A stretch of 37,817 nucleotides of DNA, from assembly GCA_900769115.1 (NCBI GenBank), contig CAAGFJ010000043.1, positions 1-37,817 of the forward strand, written 5' to 3'. The number at the start of each line of letters is the position of its first letter. Position 1 is the first letter of the stretch. Both the position numbers and the translations under genes were made by a program. Under the pieces are notes generated by a model. The model was not told the origin of the DNA, searched no databases, and was given only the letters and a program-made list of their open reading frames with translations. This DNA is from Lachnospiraceae bacterium. Lineage in GTDB: Bacteria > Bacillota > Clostridia > Lachnospirales > Lachnospiraceae. Below are positions 7,947 through 15,512 of the stretch, piece after piece.

Positions 7947-7977
7947 TCCACATAATGTACCAAATCGCTTATTCTTA

Positions 7978-7989
7978 AAAGTATACTTT
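7978..7989. promoter_or_regulatory. 12-bp palindrome upstream of the nuclease pair
   Basis: AAAGTATACTTT is a perfect palindrome about 32 bases upstream of the GTG of the first nuclease-pair gene. On the minus strand it includes a TATACT that could serve as a -10, with TTGAAC 20 bases upstream, which is a poor spacing. It is a possible operator or simply AT-rich coincidence. Confidence 0.25.
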
Positions 7990-8107
7990 CACCCAAATGT
8001 ATATTGTTCAAAGCCTATCCCCTGAGATAAACTTCAACCTATATCATCACTCTGCGGAAACAGAAACACACATCCATTTTTCTTCCAAAATCGCAGAAAC
8101 CTTTGAT

Positions 8108-9544
8108 TTATTGGGTTTTCCTTGACAGAAGGCACACAGTCTCTACATGTCCGCTATGTCCGAACTGATCCACAGCACACACCTTCTCTACCTCATATCC
8201 CGCTGCCACCAGCACCTTCACATCCCTTGCGAGAGTTGCCGGATCACAGCTTACATACACAATTTTCTTCGGTGCCATCGTGATCATGGTGTCAAGTGCA
8301 ACCTCATCACAGCCCTTGCGTGGCGGATCGACCACGATTACATCTGCGTACACGCCATATTTCTTATACTGTTCCGGCAACACTTCTTCTGCCTTGCCAA
8401 CGAAGAATTCCACATTATCAAATCCATTCATCTTCGCATTCTTTCTGGCATCATCAATTGCTTCCGGTATGATCTCAACACCCATTACTTTCTTCGCCTT
8501 CTGCGCTAAGAATAAGGAGATGGTTCCAATACCGCAATAGAGATCCCATACCGTTTCATCACCATGCAGATCGGCATACTCCAACGCTTTACGGTATAAT
8601 TTCTCTGTCTGTTCCGGGTTCACCTGATAAAATGACAGCGGATTGATCTGGTATTTGACATTGCCAATATAATCCGTGATCGTATCCCTTCCCCAGATAG
8701 TCCGGCAATGTGTACCGAGAATCCGGTTCGTCTTATCCTGATTCACATTAAGAGAAATGCTTGTCATACCCGGAATATCCTTCAGACAATCCACCAATTC
8801 CTGTTCTACATTTGCATACTTTCCACCATTCTTAGACGGAAGCTGTCCGATCAGTTCTGTACCATTGATGATCACACAAACCATGATCTCTCCGGTTTTC
8901 TTTCCTACTCTCGTCAATATGTGGCGTACCAGACCACTGTGATGTTCCTCATCATACGGTTCTACCTGATACCGTTCCATAAAAGAACGGAATCTCCGAA
9001 TAATCTCATCATTGACAGGAGCCTGGAGATAACAGACATCCGTATCAATTACATGATGCGTACGACCGGCATAGAATCCAATCACGGTATGTCCGTCCTT
9101 ATCCTTCCTTACCGGAAACTGGGCTTTGTTCCGATAGCGGATAGCTGGAAAAGTTTCATTCAAGCAGACACTACCCATCCCAATGATCGGTTCCATCTTA
9201 CTTTCCACATCTGCAATTCCACCAATCCGTTTCAGGCAGTTCAGCACTTTGCTCTGCTTCCATTCCAATTGTTTCTCATAGCGAAGCTGCATGATGGAAC
9301 AGCCTCCACACTGTCTTGCATGCGGGCAGATCGGTTCCACACGGTCAACAGACGGAATCAGAATCTCCATCAGTCTGGCATACGCATAATTCTTCTTTGC
9401 CTTGATGATCCTGATCCTTGCCACATCTCCCGGCACCGCGTCCTTCACAAATACCGCCATGCCATCAATGTGACCAATCCCCTCACCTTCATTTCCAATG
9501 TCCTCTATTGTAATCTCATACTCCTGATTCTTCTCTAAACTCAT
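8108..9544 (-). CDS. rlmD: 23S rRNA (uracil-C5) methyltransferase, RumA/RlmD family
   Basis: This 478-residue SAM-dependent enzyme methylates C5 of a uridine in 23S rRNA. An N-terminal TRAM domain (about 5-60) is followed by an iron-sulfur Cys set, C73/C79/C82 (ICPHARQCGGC). The C-terminal Rossmann methyltransferase domain has VWDLYCGIGTISLFLAQ, VVDPPRKGCD and the catalytic Cys of VSCDPATLARDV (about C433). Length is normal. RlmD, RlmC and TrmA cannot be separated securely by eye; in Firmicutes one enzyme often does both 23S positions (RlmCD). It is transcribed alone. A TATAAT at 9565-9570 lies close to the ATG and the ribosome binding site is weak, so the leader is very short. Confidence 0.9.
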   Translation of the reverse strand: MSLEKNQEYEITIEDIGNEGEGIGHIDGMAVFVKDAVPGDVARIRIIKAKKNYAYARLMEILIPSVDRVEPICPHARQCGGCSIMQLRYEKQLEWKQSKVLNCLKRIGGIADVESKMEPIIGMGSVCLNETFPAIRYRNKAQFPVRKDKDGHTVIGFYAGRTHHVIDTDVCYLQAPVNDEIIRRFRSFMERYQVEPYDEEHHSGLVRHILTRVGKKTGEIMVCVIINGTELIGQLPSKNGGKYANVEQELVDCLKDIPGMTSISLNVNQDKTNRILGTHCRTIWGRDTITDYIGNVKYQINPLSFYQVNPEQTEKLYRKALEYADLHGDETVWDLYCGIGTISLFLAQKAKKVMGVEIIPEAIDDARKNAKMNGFDNVEFFVGKAEEVLPEQYKKYGVYADVIVVDPPRKGCDEVALDTMITMAPKKIVYVSCDPATLARDVKVLVAAGYEVEKVCAVDQFGHSGHVETVCLLSRKTQ

Positions 9545-9799
9545 ATCTCATACCACGCAATCATATTATAGTGTTGGAACAAAAAATCCTGCCACGGTTT
9601 ACTACATTGCTATACATTTTTGCAGCCCTGCAAGCACTTGCAATTCCATGCATTTACAATACCACAAAGCCCTTTAATAATAAAGCACGATTTCTATCCA
9701 GATTATTTGTTATCTGTTTTACAACACAATAGAATACTGGTAGACATTATCCGACAAAAATTATATAATTATTGTACATGTAACTTATAGAACCTGTAT
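9545..9799. other. Divergent intergenic region between rlmD and the SPFH gene
   Basis: About 400 bases separate the two divergent genes, and this is the part before the palindromic element. It holds a TATAAT for rlmD on the minus strand (9565-9570) and a small hairpin TGCAAG-CA-CTTGCA (9629-9642). A TATAAA (9797-9802) could serve the plus-strand gene, with TTGTAC 19 bases before it. I see no ORF of substance. Confidence 0.5.
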
Positions 9800-9912
9800 A
9801 AATGATCGTGCATTTGCTTATCAAGTACGATATAATGATAACAATTCACTTGCTTGCAAGGGTGAATTGTTAAATGTGATCATGAGCGATGCTCATGATA
9901 TAACGATCATTT
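9800..9912 (+). ncRNA. Nested palindromic element (possible structured leader)
   Basis: An outer inverted repeat AAATGATCGT (9800-9809) / ACGATCATTT (9903-9912) encloses three hairpins. TTATCA...TGATAA falls at about 9818-9841. The second is AACAATTCA/TGAATTGTT with an inner CTTGC-TT-GCAAG (9840-9871). The third is ATCATGAGC-GAT-GCTCATGAT (9879-9899). The whole could fold as a multi-branched RNA about 30 bases before the SPFH start codon. A TATAAT at 9831-9836 inside it could instead be the promoter, in which case only the last two hairpins would be transcribed. It may also be a dispersed palindromic repeat. It matches no RNA family I can name. Confidence 0.4.
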
Positions 9913-9942
9913 TACAGAATACCATTTAAAAGGAGAAGATTT

Positions 9943-11295
9943 ATGGGATTAATTAAAGCAATTTCCGGTGCCATCCGTGGCGTAACCGCTGACCAGTGGA
10001 AAGAGTATTTCTACTGCGATTCCCTTGACACCGATGTATTAGTAACCAAGGGGCACAGAAGAACCAATAGCAAGTTTGGTTCCGGCAACAAGGGCAATGA
10101 CAATATCATTACCAACGGTTCCGTTGTTGCGGTAAATGAAGGCCAGTGTATGATCATCGTAGATCAGGGTAAGGTCGTAGAGTTCTGTGCCGAGGCAGGT
10201 GAATTCTTATACGATACTTCATCTGAACCAAGTTTATTGTTTGGTGATCTCGGTGACAATGTTTCAAAGACATTTGCTCAGATTGGTAAGCGCTTTACCT
10301 TTGGCGGTGATACCGGAAAAGATCAGCGTGTATATTTCTTCAACACGAAAGAGATCATGGGCAACAAATATGGAACTGCCAATCCGGTTCCTTTCCGTGT
10401 AGTGGATACAAACATTGGATTGGACGTTGACATTTCTGTTCGTTGTAATGGTGAGTATTCTTACCAGATCTTCGATCCGATCCTGTTCTATACCAACGTA
10501 TGTGGTAATGTAACCGATGAATATACAAGAGATCAGATTGACAGCCAGTTAAAGACCGAGTTGATGACTGCTCTGCAGCCTGCATTTGCACAGATCTCTG
10601 CTATGGGAATCCGTTACAGTGCAATTCCTGCTCACACCATGGAAGTGGCAGATGCACTGAACAAAGAACTTTCTGAGAAATGGGGACAGTTAAGAGGTAT
10701 CCGTGTTGTATCCTTTGGTGTGAATACAATCAAGGCTTCCGAAGAGGATGAACAGATGATCAAGGATCTTCAGAAGACCGCTGTTCTCCGTAATCCGAAT
10801 ATGGCAGCCGCTACCTTAGTTGGTGCTCAGGCAGAGGCAATGAAGTCTGCGGCTTCCAATACTTCTACCGGACCTATGATGGCATTTGCCGGCATGAACA
10901 TGGCAAATATGGCAGGTGGCATGGATGCAAACTCTCTGTTCACTATGGGACAGCAGCAGAATAATACACCACCTACCTCACCAGCTCCTGAAGCTCCTAG
11001 TCCGGCACCAAGTGCTCCGGCAGCAGACTCCTGGACCTGTTCCTGCGGAACTGTGAATACAAGCAAATTCTGTTCCAACTGTGGTTCTCCAAAGCCTGCA
11101 CCTGTTGAAGGCTGGACTTGTTCCTGTGGCGCCGTGAACCAGGGCAAATTCTGTTCAGAATGTGGTGCAAAGAAGCCTGCCGGTGCTCCGCTATATCGTT
11201 GCGACAAATGCGGATGGCAGCCGGAAGATCCAACTCATCCACCGAAATTCTGTCCGGAATGTGGTGATGTATTTGACGATAATGATATTCAGTAA
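9943..11295 (+). CDS. SPFH-domain protein with three C-terminal zinc ribbons (YdjI-like)
   Basis: A 450-residue protein. Residues about 1-290 match the SPFH-like group of Bacillus YdjI (often labelled virion core protein), including VAVNEGQCMIIVDQGKVVEF and DVDISVRCNGEYSYQI. A Met/Ala/Pro-rich linker (about 300-360) follows. Three zinc ribbons end the protein: C366/C368/C377/C380, C393/C395/C404/C407 and C420/C423/C437/C440. SPFH proteins form membrane-associated oligomeric scaffolds. In B. subtilis YdjI belongs to the ydjFGHI set with a PspA homologue. AAGGAGAAG precedes the ATG. Likely partners, the YdjG- and YdjH-like genes, are at 17771-19650, beyond an opposing operon. No PspA homologue is in the window. 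Confidence 0.85.
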   Translation: MGLIKAISGAIRGVTADQWKEYFYCDSLDTDVLVTKGHRRTNSKFGSGNKGNDNIITNGSVVAVNEGQCMIIVDQGKVVEFCAEAGEFLYDTSSEPSLLFGDLGDNVSKTFAQIGKRFTFGGDTGKDQRVYFFNTKEIMGNKYGTANPVPFRVVDTNIGLDVDISVRCNGEYSYQIFDPILFYTNVCGNVTDEYTRDQIDSQLKTELMTALQPAFAQISAMGIRYSAIPAHTMEVADALNKELSEKWGQLRGIRVVSFGVNTIKASEEDEQMIKDLQKTAVLRNPNMAAATLVGAQAEAMKSAASNTSTGPMMAFAGMNMANMAGGMDANSLFTMGQQQNNTPPTSPAPEAPSPAPSAPAADSWTCSCGTVNTSKFCSNCGSPKPAPVEGWTCSCGAVNQGKFCSECGAKKPAGAPLYRCDKCGWQPEDPTHPPKFCPECGDVFDDNDIQ

Positions 11296-11340
11296 GTACA
11301 GATTACAGTTATTTATTTCTGTTAATACATGACAACATAA

Positions 11341-11384
11341 AAGGGTAATTATGCAACATAAACTGTTACATAATTACCCTTTTT
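11341..11384. terminator. Bidirectional intrinsic terminator
   Basis: AAGGGTAATTATG (11341-11353) pairs with CATAATTACCCTT (11369-11381), followed by a T run on the plus strand. It lies between the convergent SPFH gene and the ABC operon; an A-rich run on the other side is weaker. Confidence 0.85.
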
Positions 11385-11418
11385 CTCTATACTAATAATT
11401 CAACTATTTTAACTGCAG

Positions 11419-12084
11419 TTAATCTTCTTGCAGTACTCCATCTACAATCTGCAGTTTTCTATCTGCATATTCAGCCACATGCGGATCATGTGTAATCACA
11501 ATAATTGTTTTACCTTCCTCATGCAGCTTACAGAAAAGTTCCATCAGCTCCCGACTGGTATTCTGATCCAGCGCCCCGGTTGGTTCATCTGCTAAAAGAA
11601 TCGGATTATCCGCAGCTAACACTCTGGCAATTGACACTCTTTGCTGTTGCCCTCCGGATAACTGTGATGGAAGTTTATTTCCCAGACCTTCAATCCCCAA
11701 AAGTTTCATCTTCTCATCCATACGTTGTTTCCGTTCACTTCGCCGGACATTCTTTGCCAATAACGGAACCTCAATATTTTCATAAACGGTATAATCCTGC
11801 AGCAATCCAAAATTCTGAAAAACAAAACTTATATAATTCTTACGTATTTCCGTAAGCTTTGCCGAAGAATACTTGGATACATCTTCCCCATCCAGAAAAT
11901 AGCTCCCATTAGTCGGGGTATCCATACAGCCCATAATATTTAGCAAAGTAGTCTTTCCCGAACCGGACGGACCCATAATCGCAAGAAATTCACCTTTCTC
12001 TATCACCAGATCAACCCCATCTAAAGCCGTAGTTTTATAGTCACTTCCCTCATATATTTTGGTAACATTCTGTAATTTAATCAT
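11419..12084 (-). CDS. ABC transporter ATPase (MacB/LolD type), LytTR-linked operon
   Basis: A 221-residue stand-alone nucleotide-binding subunit. Walker A is GPSGSGKTT (38-46), the signature is LSGGQQQRVSIARVL, Walker B is ILLADEPTGALD and the switch His is in VITHDPHV. The ADEPTGALD form is characteristic of the MacB/LolD/BceA class that pairs with FtsX-type permeases. Its start overlaps the end of the upstream permease gene by 4 bp. It is the last gene of the operon that begins with two small membrane proteins and two permeases. Such complexes usually move or sense peptides or lipoproteins at the membrane rather than act as classic exporters. The substrate here is unknown. Confidence 0.9.
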   Translation of the reverse strand: MIKLQNVTKIYEGSDYKTTALDGVDLVIEKGEFLAIMGPSGSGKTTLLNIMGCMDTPTNGSYFLDGEDVSKYSSAKLTEIRKNYISFVFQNFGLLQDYTVYENIEVPLLAKNVRRSERKQRMDEKMKLLGIEGLGNKLPSQLSGGQQQRVSIARVLAADNPILLADEPTGALDQNTSRELMELFCKLHEEGKTIIVITHDPHVAEYADRKLQIVDGVLQED

Positions 12085-13331
12085 AGCTCATTTCCTCCCA
12101 ATAATTCCACGGTTTTCATCCGATTAAGGAACAATGCCGGAACACATGTACTAAATACCCACAACAGAAATACAACAAGAAATGTTCTTGCTATTACCAT
12201 ATTGCAAAATACATTTACTGCCTCTTCAGACTTGAATATTCCGTATCCTTCTACTTTATGCAGGACATATATTGTTGAAGCTGCAAATGCAATTCCCTGT
12301 CGCACTCCATTCTCCATTGCAATCAATTTAATACTTTCCCATCGTGACACGCCACTTGCAAAAAGAATTCCATATTCCTGTTTTCTCAATATAATCTGAA
12401 TAACCGAAGATGCGACCATTGCAAGAAATGCCGCAATCACTGTCATTCCTGTAAATAATGCTGTAGTCTGAAGTGCAAACTTATTCTCTCCTTTATATTG
12501 TGTTATCAATTCATCAATCGAACTTACAGTAACATCAATAAAATTCTTCTTTGCAAGCTTCTTAATCTCCTCCACTGTTTCCGTATTACCATCCATCTTA
12601 CAATAAATGCTATTTGATGCATTGGTCAGAAAAATATCATTCGGATCCACCTGCTTTTCATATAATGCTAACAATATATTATCTGTTGGCTGATAAGCTT
12701 CTGATGAATGAAACAATAGATCTGCTGGCAACCGCACTCCATCCGGAATCATCCCACAGATCTGATATTTGCATCCCGTAAAAGTATCTGTATAGATCTC
12801 TCCCACCTGAAAATAATCCTTATAATTAGCACCTACCAATATCGGTACTTTATTACTGCATTTTGCCTTTGCCAATTCCGGAATATCCAGAATAGATGCC
12901 ATCCCACGGTCCATAAATAATAATCGTACCTCTGATGGAGCATCCTGAAATGGTGTATCGGCAAAGATATTGGCATTATATGCCAAGAACCTCTCATTCT
13001 CCATAAGCTCCTCAAATTCAAGTCCTCTTAAATAAAACTTGCCACTTAATTCCACACCATCAATCCCATTAAGTCCCGCAACAAATTCTCTCATTCCCTG
13101 AGCCGTTGCTTCTCCACCATCATACAACCACACTTTAATATTATACAAATTATCTCTATCTGGAAACTGTTGTTTTACCTGAATGATATCATACTGACTC
13201 TTCATCCACTGATAAATTGCCAAATGCATCATTACAATCGCAACGGTAAACAGCACTGTGAGCATAACACCCTTTCCAAGATGCTTTCGTGCCTGTCTGG
13301 CATATAAGACTAATAAATTTCGTAATTTCAT
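12081..13331 (-). CDS. FtsX-type ABC permease (second permease of the LytTR operon)
   Basis: A 416-residue permease with one N-terminal span (about 20-40), a large extracytoplasmic domain (about 45-275) and three C-terminal spans. These include TTALFTGMTVIAAFLAMVAS and a last segment ending before NRMKTVELLGGNEL. This is the MacB/FtsX topology. The start at 13331 (MKLRN) is preferred because GGGGA lies 7 bases before it. An alternative ATG at 13352 overlaps the stop of the preceding gene (TGATG) and would add seven residues by translational coupling. It presumably pairs with the permease at 13352-14434 and the ATPase at 11419-12084. Confidence 0.85.
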   Translation of the reverse strand: MKLRNLLVLYARQARKHLGKGVMLTVLFTVAIVMMHLAIYQWMKSQYDIIQVKQQFPDRDNLYNIKVWLYDGGEATAQGMREFVAGLNGIDGVELSGKFYLRGLEFEELMENERFLAYNANIFADTPFQDAPSEVRLLFMDRGMASILDIPELAKAKCSNKVPILVGANYKDYFQVGEIYTDTFTGCKYQICGMIPDGVRLPADLLFHSSEAYQPTDNILLALYEKQVDPNDIFLTNASNSIYCKMDGNTETVEEIKKLAKKNFIDVTVSSIDELITQYKGENKFALQTTALFTGMTVIAAFLAMVASSVIQIILRKQEYGILFASGVSRWESIKLIAMENGVRQGIAFAASTIYVLHKVEGYGIFKSEEAVNVFCNMVIARTFLVVFLLWVFSTCVPALFLNRMKTVELLGGNEL

Positions 13332-13351
13332 TTTCTCATCCCCACAATCCA

Positions 13352-14434
13352 TCAAGTCTTTGACATAACCTGCTGCAATACATCACTTTTTCTTAATAGC
13401 TTTATCGGATAACACATAAAGACAGCACTAATTCCGAACACAAATAACACACTGATTCCAATATAATATCCAAATTCATTCATATAGAGTTGTATGTATT
13501 CTTTCCATACATTTTGTATGATCACCTGTATAATGGCTGCCATTCCAACAGCCACAACAACATTGATAACCATATCTCGATACAACAACGCATAGATCCG
13601 TCCATCCGAATATCCTAACATCTTACGCAGTGCAATTTCCTTATATCTGCTCTTAATCCAATACTCTGATACGATAACAACATTAACTATGCAAAACAGA
13701 AGCACAATCACATAATATTTTCCATCCGAATCAACCCCCGGCAACAGATCCTCCATCGTTCCTCCACCGTTTATCGCAATCTTTTTTCCACTTTGCTTCA
13801 GATTTGTCTGTATTTCTTTTAACATTTCATCTGTATTTGCTTGATTACTCTCTAATGCAAATGTCATATTCTCTATTGTATTCCATTTACTTTGTATCGA
13901 ATCGGGCAATCCCTTACTGTATATAATCACTTTATAATCAAACAGATCACTACTCTCCGTTCCAATTACCGCACATACGCGAAACGGAATTCCATCTAAG
14001 GTATAATACCTCTTCCCGGATTGTTCGGTAGTCTCTTCCAAAAATTCCCGGCCCAGTATAACAGTAGGTTCTTCTATGCCATCATCTGTTTCCGGGATTT
14101 CCCCTTCCACAACAGGATAATTTAATTTTTCCCTTTGTGTCATAATAACCTCTGTTAAACCCGGTGCCTGAGCAGCATCACGATACAATATTAGTTCCTG
14201 AATCCGAACAATTCCTTTTGATATATTTAAAAGTTCATTAAGTTCCACCGATTCTCCCATATTCAGATAATTGCATTGCTTATGTGACACATATTCGTAT
14301 TGCTTAGATTCTTTCTTCTGCATATTCATTAAATGATATAAATTCATACTGTTAAAGAAGCAGATAAATGATACTATAATTCCAATTATCATAAATGCAG
14401 AAGATATCCGATAATGAATAAGTCTTCTTTTCAT
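13352..14434 (-). CDS. FtsX-type ABC permease (first permease of the LytTR operon)
   Basis: A 360-residue permease with an N-terminal span (about 10-32), an extracytoplasmic region and three C-terminal spans (YYVIVLLFCIVNVVIVSEYW; DMVINVVVAVGMAAIIQVII; ISVLFVFGISAVFMCYPIKLL). The KSRYKEIALRKMLGYSDGRI loop between the first and second C-terminal spans is the FtsX/MacB coupling segment, including the E-x-A-L-R-K-x-L-G motif. GGAGGGG lies 5 bases before the start. It is somewhat shorter than its partner permease, suggesting an asymmetric two-permease complex served by one ATPase. Confidence 0.85.
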   Translation of the reverse strand: MKRRLIHYRISSAFMIIGIIVSFICFFNSMNLYHLMNMQKKESKQYEYVSHKQCNYLNMGESVELNELLNISKGIVRIQELILYRDAAQAPGLTEVIMTQREKLNYPVVEGEIPETDDGIEEPTVILGREFLEETTEQSGKRYYTLDGIPFRVCAVIGTESSDLFDYKVIIYSKGLPDSIQSKWNTIENMTFALESNQANTDEMLKEIQTNLKQSGKKIAINGGGTMEDLLPGVDSDGKYYVIVLLFCIVNVVIVSEYWIKSRYKEIALRKMLGYSDGRIYALLYRDMVINVVVAVGMAAIIQVIIQNVWKEYIQLYMNEFGYYIGISVLFVFGISAVFMCYPIKLLRKSDVLQQVMSKT

Positions 14435-14454
14435 TTTATCCCCTCCATATACCT

Positions 14455-14907
14455 CTACTCCTCAAACAAATTTCTAATGATTACAGATAACTTTTCCTTT
14501 CCGTATAATATAAAGTGACAATTACCATCACACTTCTTTTCATTCATAACCATTTCGATCGTATCCATCTCCTTAACAAGATCTGGCTCCAATTCCCCTT
14601 CCCAAACGTCTTGTCCACTCATCTCCCATTCTTTTAATACCTTTCCATTCACATCCATAATTCTCACTGTCCCATCACTGCCTATGATCTGGGAATTAAC
14701 CTCTAACTTTATCTTACGATACCGCTCTTTATCATAGGCAAATTGTGCCCCCCCGCTCACTTCACTTTCCGTTTCAGCATCCTCTGAATAAAAATAATTC
14801 TGACCTTCCCACATAGTTTCCCAATCGTTATGTGTAACGAATAATACAATAGCCGCTATTGCTACAATCACAAGTAACATACCAATTCCGATCATACATT
14901 TCTTCAT
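14455..14907 (-). CDS. Small single-pass membrane protein, LytTR operon (A)
   Basis: A 150-residue protein with a short positive N-terminus and one hydrophobic span (about 6-24), followed by an extracytoplasmic domain. Just after the span it has NDWETMWEGQNYFYSEDA. The next gene upstream encodes a protein of the same size and plan with QEWDNVWGMNGSYIIYENA at the same place. Both share a later F/Y-D-K-x-x-Y-x-x-Y/I-x-x block and a K-E-W segment. The two are probably diverged duplicates. There is no lipobox. GGAGGG precedes the start by 6 bases. I do not recognise the family; a role as a sensor or substrate-handling partner of the FtsX permeases is inferred from the operon. Confidence 0.75.
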   Translation of the reverse strand: MKKCMIGIGMLLVIVAIAAIVLFVTHNDWETMWEGQNYFYSEDAETESEVSGGAQFAYDKERYRKIKLEVNSQIIGSDGTVRIMDVNGKVLKEWEMSGQDVWEGELEPDLVKEMDTIEMVMNEKKCDGNCHFILYGKEKLSVIIRNLFEE

Positions 14908-14932
14908 CGTAATCCCTCCTGTCTATTCACAT

Positions 14933-15397
14933 TCAGTCTTTCTTTATCCTCTTCCAAAAATTTTTTCTTCCATCTATATCAATTCGATACACAACATCAT
15001 CATCGACTGTATCCCCTCTTGAAATTACTTGAACTGCATCTAATACATCAACAATATTATTCTCTAATATTTCCTCAAAATCCGTTGAGATATTCTTCCA
15101 CTCTTTAATACACGCTTCTTTTTCATCTAATAAACGAATGTCGCACGTTCCCTTTGTCTGTGCAACACTGAACAAAAAACGATAATCCTGATATTGTGTC
15201 TTATCAAATACACATTTCTGTATTCGTTGCGGATTATCTGTGGCATTTTCATATATAATATAACTTCCATTCATTCCCCATACATTATCCCATTCCTGTG
15301 AAATATGTAATATATATATAATTCCCATCACAATTACAATGGTCAAAATAATAATTCCACCTATTACCAATTGTCTCTTGGTTTTATCACCGTACAT
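14933..15397 (-). CDS. Small single-pass membrane protein, LytTR operon (B)
   Basis: A 154-residue protein with the charged start MYGDKTKRQ, one span (about residues 11-32) and an extracytoplasmic domain beginning ISQEWDNVWGMNGSYIIYENA. It resembles the product of the next gene in plan and in the W-x-x-x-W motif after the span. The start at 15397 is chosen because AAGGAG lies 9 bases upstream; an upstream in-frame ATG at 15427 lacks one. This is the first gene after the putative LytTR-activated promoter (15441-15512), so the operator controls the effector genes separately from the two-component genes. Function unknown. Confidence 0.75.
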   Translation of the reverse strand: MYGDKTKRQLVIGGIIILTIVIVMGIIYILHISQEWDNVWGMNGSYIIYENATDNPQRIQKCVFDKTQYQDYRFLFSVAQTKGTCDIRLLDEKEACIKEWKNISTDFEEILENNIVDVLDAVQVISRGDTVDDDVVYRIDIDGRKNFWKRIKKD

Positions 15398-15440
15398 ATA
15401 AATACACTCCTTCCAGCGTAAATTCATGAGCTACACCTTC

Positions 15441-15512
15441 ACCATACGACAACAATCTTCCATATTCAACACGTCTCCCCGTAAACGGTCATATTTCCCC
15501 GTGAACGGTCAT
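15441..15512 (-). promoter_or_regulatory. LytTR-type direct-repeat operator and promoter
   Basis: Two near-identical 16-mers, CCCCGTGAACGGTCAT (15497-15512) and CCCCGTAAACGGTCAT (15477-15492), lie 20 bases apart. On the minus strand they read ACCGTTCAC and ACCGTTTAC, close to the AgrA/LytTR half-site consensus (W M M GTT N R K), differing only in the last base. Eight bases downstream comes TTGAAT (15464-15469), a 17-base spacer and TATGGT (15441-15446), a weak promoter of the activator-dependent kind. The repeats overlap the 3' end of the kinase gene. The arrangement predicts direct activation of genes 15397 to 11419 by the response regulator. Confidence 0.7.

Noticed and set aside
6172..8107. 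Mobile element boundaries (direct or inverted terminal repeats) around the AT-rich islet
   Set aside because: I could not find matching repeats at its ends, nor an integrase, transposase or tRNA; transfer is suggested by composition only.
8708..9538. Long plus-strand reading frame (276 codons) opposite rlmD
   Set aside because: It is antisense to a clear enzyme, has no ribosome binding site and encodes a low-complexity His/Ile-rich product; it mirrors the codon bias of rlmD.
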